From an uncultured Alistipes sp. (GTDB lineage: Bacteria > Bacteroidota > Bacteroidia > Bacteroidales > Rikenellaceae): a stretch of 64,000 nucleotides of DNA. The position numbers and the translations under genes are program-made. The stretch lies in NCBI GenBank assembly GCA_947364365.1, contig CANASP010000002.1:62001-126000 (forward strand). Reading direction: 5' to 3'. Each line of letters begins with the position of its first letter. Position 1 is the first letter of the stretch. The notes below the pieces were generated by a model, which was not told the origin of the DNA, searched no databases, and worked only from the letters and a program-made list of their open reading frames with translations. This document shows positions 54,801 to 61,279 of the stretch, piece after piece.

Positions 54801-55433
54801 AGTGGTGTAGTTGTGGGCATCCATGACGGCCATGATGCGCGAGCCGTCGACACCCTGCCACAGACCCAGCTCGAAGGGGATCTTGCTGTTGCCGTGGAAC
54901 GGGCGGTGGCGCCACATGAGCTTCTGGGTCGAGAAGCCGATCAGACCGCAGTGCGCGGCCACGGTGGGCATCGTCCAGCCGAAGCCGAAGCAGTCGGGCA
55001 GGAAGATGTCGGTGCCCTCGACACCCAGCTCGTCGCGGTAGAAGAGCTGACCGTAGAGGATGTTGCGCGTGAACGACTCGGGCGAGGGGATGTTGGGATC
55101 GTTGGCGTCCCACGTGCTGCCCGTCACGTGCCAGCGGCCCTCACGGACGTATTTCTTCATCAGTTCGTACTCGTGGGGATAGTACTCCTTCATCCACTGG
55201 TACTTGATGCCGCCCTCGAAGTTGAATACGTAGTCGGGATAACGCTCCAGCAACATGAGGTTCTGGTTGAGCGTCTTGGGAATGTACTCGCTGATGGAGC
55301 GCTGGATGTCCCAGTTCCACTGCGTGTCGAAATGGGCGTTCGACACGATGTAGGCCTTGCCGGTTTTCTGCTGCGCGTCGGCGTTTCCGCCCAGGGCGAG
55401 CAGTGCGAGACCCAGTAAAAGCGTGCGTTTCAT
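51837..55433 (-). CDS. GH38 alpha-mannosidase with C-terminal F5/8C domain
   Basis: A 1198-residue secreted glycosidase with an N-terminal signal peptide (LLLGLALLALGGNADA). GH38 motifs are SNAHFDTQWNW (H34, D36 as zinc ligands), nucleophile-type D147 in LPDCFGFGWTMPT and WDANDPN. After the catalytic and beta-sandwich regions, the last 140 residues are an F5/8C carbohydrate-binding domain (LDDDITTKWCDVSG ... YSLQVKSDEQGEWKSVD). GH38 enzymes cut alpha-mannose from N-glycans and related mannosides. No lipobox is present, so it is probably periplasmic. It lies between GH29 and calpain genes. Confidence 0.93.
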   Translation of the reverse strand: MKRTLLLGLALLALGGNADAQQKTGKAYIVSNAHFDTQWNWDIQRSISEYIPKTLNQNLMLLERYPDYVFNFEGGIKYQWMKEYYPHEYELMKKYVREGRWHVTGSTWDANDPNIPSPESFTRNILYGQLFYRDELGVEGTDIFLPDCFGFGWTMPTVAAHCGLIGFSTQKLMWRHRPFHGNSKIPFELGLWQGVDGSRIMAVMDAHNYTTKWRYEDLSNSEYLQRILATSPVDAIYHYYGTGDTGGAPTIESVRTVERSLKGDGPIEIISATSDQLYKDYLPFDKHPELPVWDGELLMDVHATGCYTSQAAMKLYNRRNEIVADAAERSAVIADWLGAAAYPAETLAEAWKRFIFHQFHDDLTGTSIPRAYEFSWNDELISLGQFADVLTTSVGGASQALDTQVKGLPLVVYNAAGVPVTDVIEVSLPGKGNLAVYDAKGKPVASQILSREEGMVRMLVRVSAPAVGYAVYDVRNGAATKPSTVLKASTSSIENAIYKVTLDKNGDLASIVDKRNGRELVAEGKAVRLALFTENESFSWPAWEITKTTIDREPVAIDGQVRISVVEQGPVRATVCVERTYGESTFRQYVSLTDGGQEDRIDIRNDVDWQSTNTLLKAEFPLSFANEKATYDLGVGSVARGNNTPTAYEVYAQQWADLTEKDGSYGVSVLNDCKYGWDKPADNTIRLTLLHTPKTRGGYAYQDHQDFGHHTFTYAIVGHAGDYRDGGTVTKAEVLNQPLRAFVAPKGKGSLGRSFSFVRSENDNVALRALKRAEKSDEYVVRFYETTGEQTQQTEVAFAADIVSAKELNGIEDEIGAAEFAGNKLKFAVKPFGMKTFKVKLAAPAAKLAASKSVAVELPYNTKTASFNAFRSDANFDGKGNSFAAELLPAAIDFKGIRFEIGSPETENGVKCRGEKIALPEGDYNKLYLLATSTRHDNTAVFAVDGKEHKVLVPYYSGFVGQWGHTGHTEGYLKQADIAFVGTHRHNMIQNKDLPYELTYLFGIAIDIPKGARELTLPDDPRIVVFAATVADDRNNDVVPATDLLGIELPLKGADEAESVRRNLVQGKPVMERSGQVNRSERAECALDDDITTKWCDVSGAKPKFITVDLGAETEIHGWYVMHAGLESLDYITKEYSLQVKSDEQGEWKSVDTVYDNTALETERLLAEPVKARYVRLQVTKPDQSEGNTVRIYEFSVY

Positions 55434-55470
55434 CGGTTGTTGTTTGATTGATTTGGGTATTTAAAGGGTT

Positions 55471-56856
55471 TTACCTGCGTTCGTTGTAGACCCCCAGCTC
55501 AGCGATAGCGGGGGCGCCCGACGACTTGTCGACCCGCAGGCGCACGGCGTCGCCCCACACGGTGTCGAAGCGGTGGATCTTCACGCGGCCCGCCTTCGAA
55601 GCGGTCTCGATCGGGTGCCACTCGTCGCCCGCACGGTATTCGAGCGCGTACTCCTCCAGACGGGGACGGCCGTTCTCGGTGATGACGATCATGTTGAGCG
55701 GCGTCTCGCGGCCCAGATCGACCGACAGCCACGGGTGCTCGACCTCGGGGTTGGAGTTCCACGCCGTGTGGTAGTCGTCGTCGACGGCGAAGTCGGTGAT
55801 GGCGTAGTCGAAGCTCCACGTACCCTCCGCCGGGCGGAACTTGGCGATGTTCGACGAGATGATCGGCGCCTCGGCCTCGGGAATGTCTGCCACGTGGCCC
55901 GTGTTCTTCCACGCGCGGCCGATCGCCTTGAGCGCCTCGATGGCGTTGTCGTCGAAACGGCCCTCGCGGTTGGGCGCCACGTTGAGCAGAAAGTTGCAAT
56001 GGGCGTCGCCCATCGGCACGAGGTTGTCGCCGACGATGCGCTCGACGCTCTTCACGGGCGTCGTGGGGAAGTCGGTCTTCCAGAACCAGCTCGACTGCAA
56101 CGGCAGGCACGAGAGCGCCGGCAGGCGGTTGGTCTCCTTGGAGATGTGCTGGCCGGCACCCTGCTCATAGGCCTTGATGTCGGTGTAGAAGAGCGCCTCG
56201 GCCGGATACTTCGCGGCGTTGAGGTCCAGCACCAGACACTCGGGCTGGAGCGACTTGATGAAGCGGTAGATATCCTCGAAGGGCACCTCGTCGTAGGAGA
56301 TGCGCGACCAGGGGGCGTCCCAGCCGTCGATCACCAAAAGGCAGATCGGACCGTAGGAGGTCAGCAGCTCGCGCAGCTGCTCCTTGATCATGCGGATGTG
56401 GTCGGCGGTGATATGGCCCGGACGCAGGCGGTGGTGCGTGTCGAGAATCGAGTAGTAGAGGGCCACCTCCAACCCTTCGGCACGGAACGCGTCGGCGTAC
56501 TCCTTCACCACGTCGCGACCGTAAGGGCTCTGCATCACGTTGTAGGGCGTGGTCTTCGTGTCCCAGATGCAGAAGCCGCTGTGGTGCTTGGTCGTCAGGC
56601 AGCCGTAGGTCATGCCGGCCGTCTTCGCGGCGCGGGCCCACTGGCGGCAGTCGAGCTTCGTGGGGTTGAACAGCGCGGGCGAGGCGTCGGGATCGGGCCA
56701 GTCCTGGTTGGCGTAGGTGGGCATGTTGTAGTGGACGAACATGCCGAAACGCATATCCACCAGCCGCTGCTGCAACTCGCGCAGCGAACGGGTCTGCGCG
56801 CCGACCGACTGGCACACCAGTCCGAACAGCACGACGATCGAAAAGATTCTTTTCAT
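55471..56856 (-). CDS. GH29 alpha-L-fucosidase with C-terminal F5/8C domain
   Basis: A 461-residue secreted enzyme with signal peptide (MKRIFSIVVLFGLVCQSVGA). The GH29 barrel shows FGMFVHYNMPTY, TKHHSGFCIWDTKTT, VALYYSILDTHH, nucleophile-region LLVIDGWDAPW and NFLLNVAPNREGRFDD. A compact F5/8C domain (ITDFAVDDDYHTAWNSNP to the end) closes the protein. It removes terminal L-fucose from host glycans. The start at 56856 is chosen for its signal peptide; an in-frame ATG 12 bases upstream would lengthen it by four residues. The BSP-type protease gene ends 16 bases before its start. Confidence 0.93.
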   Translation of the reverse strand: MKRIFSIVVLFGLVCQSVGAQTRSLRELQQRLVDMRFGMFVHYNMPTYANQDWPDPDASPALFNPTKLDCRQWARAAKTAGMTYGCLTTKHHSGFCIWDTKTTPYNVMQSPYGRDVVKEYADAFRAEGLEVALYYSILDTHHRLRPGHITADHIRMIKEQLRELLTSYGPICLLVIDGWDAPWSRISYDEVPFEDIYRFIKSLQPECLVLDLNAAKYPAEALFYTDIKAYEQGAGQHISKETNRLPALSCLPLQSSWFWKTDFPTTPVKSVERIVGDNLVPMGDAHCNFLLNVAPNREGRFDDNAIEALKAIGRAWKNTGHVADIPEAEAPIISSNIAKFRPAEGTWSFDYAITDFAVDDDYHTAWNSNPEVEHPWLSVDLGRETPLNMIVITENGRPRLEEYALEYRAGDEWHPIETASKAGRVKIHRFDTVWGDAVRLRVDKSSGAPAIAELGVYNERR

Positions 56857-56872
56857 GAGGCAGTCCATCGTA

Positions 56873-57643
56873 TTATTCCTGAATATCGCCTACGGCGACC
56901 TGGTATTCGTGCCACAGCGAGTCGATGTCGTACTGCTCGCCCAGCACGTGCTTGATCGCACCGTCGAACGACCAGGGAATCACCTCGCGCGTACTCTTGT
57001 TGAACTTGTAGAGGAAGTCGGGATCCTTGTTGTCGCGCAGCCATACGAAGAAGTAGCCCGTCGTGCGGTAGCCGTCCATGTAGTTGCCGCCGCGGGGACG
57101 TGCGTCGGGACCGAAGCCGCCGTTGGCCGCGCGCACGGCGTCGGCCATACCTTCGATGAAGGCCCACACGACGCGGTTGTCGCCGTAGCCGCCGATACCC
57201 TGGGGTTCGAGCTGGAAGGCGTGGGTGAGCTCGTGGAGCAGCACGCCGCGCGTCTCGAAGAGCACACGCTCCTTATCCTCGTCGCGGTAGCTGTTCTCGA
57301 CGTGGCGCGTGCTGTAGAAGATATGCACGAAATCGCCGTGGCCGCTCTTGGCCGAAATGCCGTCCGAATCCTCCAGCGTGTAGTGGATCGTGCGGATGGC
57401 CGGGATGCTGTCCTCGGGCGAACGATAGAGCGTCGCCAGCACCGTGCGGGCCTGCTCGGTGATGTAGGCCGCCGGATCGGCGATGATCTCGTGATAGATT
57501 TGCGAACCGCGGGTTTCGGGAGCCTTGTCCTCGAAGCGGATTTGACCTACGTCGTAACCGTCCCACACCGAGGAGGGATTCATCGAGCAGGCGACAGCAC
57601 CGGCCAGCAGAGCGACGGCGGTACCCAGAAGCGTTTTTTTCAT
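56873..57643 (-). CDS. BSP-family (basic secretory protein-like) zinc protease lipoprotein
   Basis: A 256-residue lipoprotein (LLAGAVAC, C19) with the metalloprotease motif H137-E-L-T-H141 in VLLHELTHAFQLEPQGIGGY and the family-specific FIEGMADAVRAANGG helix. Plant BSPs and their bacterial relatives are zinc peptidases placed near M98-type enzymes; the substrate here is unknown. The start at 57643 is preferred because it gives the lipoprotein signal; a longer frame to 57715 is not needed. A promoter and a hairpin lie in the 90 bases upstream. Its presence inside a glycosidase locus suggests work on glycoproteins. Confidence 0.82.
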   Translation of the reverse strand: MKKTLLGTAVALLAGAVACSMNPSSVWDGYDVGQIRFEDKAPETRGSQIYHEIIADPAAYITEQARTVLATLYRSPEDSIPAIRTIHYTLEDSDGISAKSGHGDFVHIFYSTRHVENSYRDEDKERVLFETRGVLLHELTHAFQLEPQGIGGYGDNRVVWAFIEGMADAVRAANGGFGPDARPRGGNYMDGYRTTGYFFVWLRDNKDPDFLYKFNKSTREVIPWSFDGAIKHVLGEQYDIDSLWHEYQVAVGDIQE

Positions 57644-57682
57644 GACAAAATCGAGTTTATTAGGTTTCAACGGATAAAACGA

Positions 57683-57738
57683 GGGCCGGACACCGGCGTG
57701 TCCGGCCCCGTTCAAACATCATTTTGCCTGCAAAGATA
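57683..57738 (-). promoter_or_regulatory. Promoter and leader hairpin before the BSP protease gene
   Basis: TATCTTTG (57731-57738) begins 3 bases after the stop of the upstream FN3 lipoprotein gene. A perfect 11-bp hairpin (GGGCCGGACAC / GTGTCCGGCCC, 57683-57708) followed by CGTTTTAT then lies between promoter and start codon. The hairpin can serve as terminator of the upstream message or as an attenuator in the new leader. Confidence 0.55.
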
Positions 57739-57740
57739 GA

Positions 57741-59213
57741 CTATTTACCGTAAGCACGCAGATACATCCGCATCCAGGTGTTGCCCGTCTTCGAGATGGC
57801 GTAGTAGTAGTAATCGCCGTCGTTGGGCGTCGTGTCGTTCTTGGTCTCCTTGACGAAGATCAGACCGTCCTTCTGCGAGAAGAAGTCCATCATGGGCTGT
57901 ACCTTATCGCGAAGCTGGGAAACGTTCGCGTCGTCGCCGCCGTAAGGCATCACGTAGGTGTTGCCGAGGGTGAACTTGGCGACATCCTTGTCGACCTCGA
58001 TAATCGGGTTGCCGGCACCGTCGCGCTCGCACTGGAAGCAGGTATACCACATGTCGATGGCATCGTAACGTACCATGACGCCGACATAGGTACCGGCCCA
58101 CTCCGAACAGTTGAGATCAGCAAAGGCCTCGCTCATCGACGGATGGTAGGCGCGCAGCTCGTTGACACGGTTGACACCGCCGTGATCCGAATCGTTGAGC
58201 ATCGCCGCAATGTCGGTCGCCGACATCGCGCCTTTCAGGCTCAGGTTCGACGAACCGATCACACCGACACCGGCCAGTACATCGGCAGACACGCCGCCGA
58301 ACTCCACGTCGCCGATAGCAACGGGCTCCCACGTGAGCTCCGAATAGGTGTCGTTGAACTCGACGGGCAGCGTCACGTGCTTGGCATCCTTGTTGCCGTC
58401 GGCCTCGATCCAGGTGATCGTCACCGACTCGACGGTTTCGGCATCGACATCCACGTCGAACGTGTAGTGCATAGCCAGGTTGCTGCCCTCATACAGACCG
58501 CCATACCAAAGGTTGTCCTTGGAAATCATGTTGAAGAACAGCGTCTTGAGCTCCGAAGCCAGCAGGGTCGTCACCTCGATCTGGTCGCCGTAGACCGTGC
58601 CCTCGTCGTAGATGGCGTAGGGACGCAGGTAGTAGGTCTCACCCGACTCGCAGCCATCAATCGTCACGTCGAACTCGCCCTTACCGCCCGTCGCAGCCTT
58701 CACCTTCGTGCCGGCCGTGGTCGGATTGGGGGTCGTGCCGTAGCATACGCCCTTCTCGATGATCGTCCAGGTGCTCGCGCCGCCCTGCACCTCGGCCTTG
58801 GCCGTGATCACCGTGCAACCGGCTACATGGCTCTTGATCTTGGCCGAAACCAGCGGGTAGGTCGTGAAGTCGAACTGCGAGCTGTAGTAGGTGTGGTCCT
58901 GACCGATGGCATAGGCGCGGACATAGTACTTGGTGTCGGGCGTCAGGCCGTCGATGATCGCCGTGAAGGCGCCGCTGCCCGAACCCTCGTCCACGTATTT
59001 CGAGTCCTCGATGGTGGGATTCTGCGTCGTGGCTATGCACACGCCGCGCTCGGTGATGCCCACGCCGTAGATCTCGGCCTCGAATACGGCCGACGTGGTG
59101 CTCACGGAGTGGATCTCGGAAGCCGTGGCATGCACCTCTCCCGAATGGTCGATATCGTCTTCGCAGGCTACTGCCGCCAGCAGCGCCGCGCAAGCTATCA
59201 GAAGTTTTTTCAT
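57741..59213 (-). CDS. SusE-position surface lipoprotein with two FN3-type repeats
   Basis: A 490-residue lipoprotein (LLAAVAC, C17, then EDD, the surface-export pattern). Two tandem fibronectin III-like repeats follow: ERGVCIATTQNPTIEDSKYV...YYVRAYAIGQ and EKGVCYGTTPNPTTAGTKVK...YYLRPYAIYD. The C-terminal 280 residues are unassigned and contain MLNDSDHGG and a Trp/Tyr-rich patch. Directly downstream of SusD, the usual place for SusE/F-type glycan-binding proteins, it is likely a surface glycan- or glycoprotein-binding subunit. The start at 59213 gives the signal peptide; the frame upstream is not coding. Confidence 0.82.
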   Translation of the reverse strand: MKKLLIACAALLAAVACEDDIDHSGEVHATASEIHSVSTTSAVFEAEIYGVGITERGVCIATTQNPTIEDSKYVDEGSGSGAFTAIIDGLTPDTKYYVRAYAIGQDHTYYSSQFDFTTYPLVSAKIKSHVAGCTVITAKAEVQGGASTWTIIEKGVCYGTTPNPTTAGTKVKAATGGKGEFDVTIDGCESGETYYLRPYAIYDEGTVYGDQIEVTTLLASELKTLFFNMISKDNLWYGGLYEGSNLAMHYTFDVDVDAETVESVTITWIEADGNKDAKHVTLPVEFNDTYSELTWEPVAIGDVEFGGVSADVLAGVGVIGSSNLSLKGAMSATDIAAMLNDSDHGGVNRVNELRAYHPSMSEAFADLNCSEWAGTYVGVMVRYDAIDMWYTCFQCERDGAGNPIIEVDKDVAKFTLGNTYVMPYGGDDANVSQLRDKVQPMMDFFSQKDGLIFVKETKNDTTPNDGDYYYYAISKTGNTWMRMYLRAYGK

Positions 59214-59263
59214 GTCGAATGTTCTGTTTGTTTTGGGTTGTTTTTCCTGCGGGCGGGGTGCGC

Positions 59264-59282
59264 GAGCCCGGTCGCCGGGCTC
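59264..59282 (-). terminator. Intercistronic hairpin after susD
   Basis: Stem GAGCCCGG / CCGGGCTC with a 3-base loop, 22 bases past the susD stop, without a T-run. It could stabilise or partly end the susCD message. Confidence 0.45.
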
Positions 59283-59304
59283 ACGCATCGTCCGCGGGTG
59301 GGGT

Positions 59305-61260
59305 TTACTCCTCCTCTACCTGCCAGTCGTAGTTCTGAACCATCAGCGGGTTACGACGGACATCGGCATCGGGAATAGGCATGAAATAGTGACGGGGCTC
59401 GAAGTAGCGCGTCTGCATGACGACCTTCTCGAAGAACTCGGGAGCGTCGCTGCGGTAGTTGAGTCCGTGCAGGTCGCCGCCCTCGCCGCCTTTGTGGTAG
59501 GTCGGGTAGATCCAGCCGTCGCCCACGGCCATGTCGGCCACCTTCCAGCGGCGCACATCGAAGAAGTGGCTCGACTCGAGCGCCAGCTCGACCAGACGCT
59601 CGCGGCGTACCAGGTTGATGACGTCGTAGTTGCGCGCCACGTAGTCGACGCGGTCGAAGCCGTTGGGATCCTTGCCCGTGCCGTACTCGGGAACGCCCGC
59701 ACGGCGACGGATGTAGTTGAGCTGCTCGATGGCGCCAGGCGTGTCGCCGCACTCGGCCAGTGCCTCGGCGTAGCCAAGGTACATGTCACCCAGACGCAGG
59801 TTGTTCGAGTAGTGGTTGTCGCGGCCGACCTCCTTCGACGAACGGGCTGCCTTGCGGAAACCGTAGCCGGTGTAGGGGGCGTCGTGGCCCATCTTCTGGT
59901 TACCCGAGTTGCCGTTGTAGAAGAGCTCGGTGGTCACCTCGCCGGCAGTGGTCTCGGTGTTGAGCCACGTCGAACCGTTGTAGGTCACGCAGACGTAGAA
60001 GCGCGGATCGCGGTGCTCCCACTGCTTCAGGGTGAGGTTCGTGTTTGCCTTGAAGTAGTTGCGGCTCGGCACGACGGGGTCGTTGTAGTCCACGTCCGAA
60101 CCGTACTTGCTCTCGTCGGGCACACCCGTGTACTCGTTCTTCTGGTAGTCGGGGTCGTCGTCGATGCGCAGACCCTTGTCGGTGAAGAAGAGGTCGACGA
60201 GCTCCTGGCTCACGCCGAAGCCCAGACCGCCGCGGATCTCGCCGACGTCGGTCTGACGGTGACCCGGCGTCACGGCGTAGTTCAGGTCGCCGTGCCATAC
60301 GTTCTTGGCGCAGATGTTCTCCTTGCTGGCGTGGTAGCAGCCCGTGGTGATCTGGCGATACGACTCGTAGAAGTCGGTCTTGCCGTCGGTGGTCACCGTG
60401 TGCAGCTCGTAGTAGGTCGGGACGAACTCATCGAAGAAGGCCTTGTAGGCGTCGCGCGCCGTCTCCCACTTCTTGGGATCGTAGGTCTGGGGGAAGAGGT
60501 GCGTGCCGTCCGGGTTGACCAGGCTGCCGTACATCGTGTTGCCGTTGTAGAGCGGGCTGGCGGCGTAGAGCAGCACCTTGGCCTTGTAGGCCTTGCAGGT
60601 ACCGCGGTCGATACGGGTGAAGTTGGTACCCGTGTACTTGGCGGGCAGTTCGGCAGCGGCGGCGTCGAACTCCGAAACGATGTAGTCGATGCACTCGTCG
60701 ACGGTGTTACGTGCGCGGAGCAGCGAGCCGAGCTCCATGCCCGGATCCATCGGCTCGTCGCCCAGCAGGACGATGGGGCCGTAGGAGCGGAACAGGTGGA
60801 AGTAGTAGAGGGCGCGCAGCGCACGGGCCTGGGCCTTCCATACGGTCTTCTCCGTCTCGGTGATCTCGGGGTTCATGTCCACGTTCTGGATGAAGGTCGA
60901 GGCCTTGTTGATACCCTGGTAGAAGTGGTCGTACCAGAAGGTCACGTAGCTCGACGAAGCGGAGGTCTGGTTGAGGTTCCACTTGTGGCTGTTATGCCAG
61001 TCCCAGCTCCAGTTGGCCTCGATCGAACCGGCCATCCACACGCCGCCGTAACGGTCCGAGTAGTTGGTGTAGAAACGCTCGCCGGTGCAGTCGTCGGTGA
61101 TGTAGGTATAGACGTTGTTGAGGAACTGCTCGGTCTTGGTACGCGACTGGAACGTGTCGTTCAGGTCCAGCTGCACACCGGGAATCTCCTCGAAGAAGTC
61201 GCAGCCGACCATACCGAACATCGCCAGGGCCAGCGCTCCCGTTTTTATGATTTTGTTCAT
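59305..61260 (-). CDS. SusD/RagB-family nutrient-binding outer-membrane lipoprotein
   Basis: A 651-residue SusD-like protein that caps a SusC barrel at the cell surface and delivers glycan or peptide. The lipoprotein signal is ALAMFGMVGCDFF (C19). The TPR-like SusD core is visible in VWKAQARALRALYYFHLFRS and YLGYAEALAECGDTPGAIEQ. The closing RHYFMPIPDADVRRNPLMVQ is the family hallmark. A start at 61272 is also open. It lies 19 bases after SusC. Confidence 0.95.
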   Translation of the reverse strand: MNKIIKTGALALAMFGMVGCDFFEEIPGVQLDLNDTFQSRTKTEQFLNNVYTYITDDCTGERFYTNYSDRYGGVWMAGSIEANWSWDWHNSHKWNLNQTSASSSYVTFWYDHFYQGINKASTFIQNVDMNPEITETEKTVWKAQARALRALYYFHLFRSYGPIVLLGDEPMDPGMELGSLLRARNTVDECIDYIVSEFDAAAAELPAKYTGTNFTRIDRGTCKAYKAKVLLYAASPLYNGNTMYGSLVNPDGTHLFPQTYDPKKWETARDAYKAFFDEFVPTYYELHTVTTDGKTDFYESYRQITTGCYHASKENICAKNVWHGDLNYAVTPGHRQTDVGEIRGGLGFGVSQELVDLFFTDKGLRIDDDPDYQKNEYTGVPDESKYGSDVDYNDPVVPSRNYFKANTNLTLKQWEHRDPRFYVCVTYNGSTWLNTETTAGEVTTELFYNGNSGNQKMGHDAPYTGYGFRKAARSSKEVGRDNHYSNNLRLGDMYLGYAEALAECGDTPGAIEQLNYIRRRAGVPEYGTGKDPNGFDRVDYVARNYDVINLVRRERLVELALESSHFFDVRRWKVADMAVGDGWIYPTYHKGGEGGDLHGLNYRSDAPEFFEKVVMQTRYFEPRHYFMPIPDADVRRNPLMVQNYDWQVEEE

Positions 61261-61279
61261 ACTGATTTTCATTTAGGCA

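Noticed and set aside
51828-55418. A plus-strand open frame of almost 1,200 codons opposite the GH38 gene
   Set aside because: It is a low-complexity Arg/Val/Leu antisense frame to a gene with clear GH38 motifs; no promoter or family signature.
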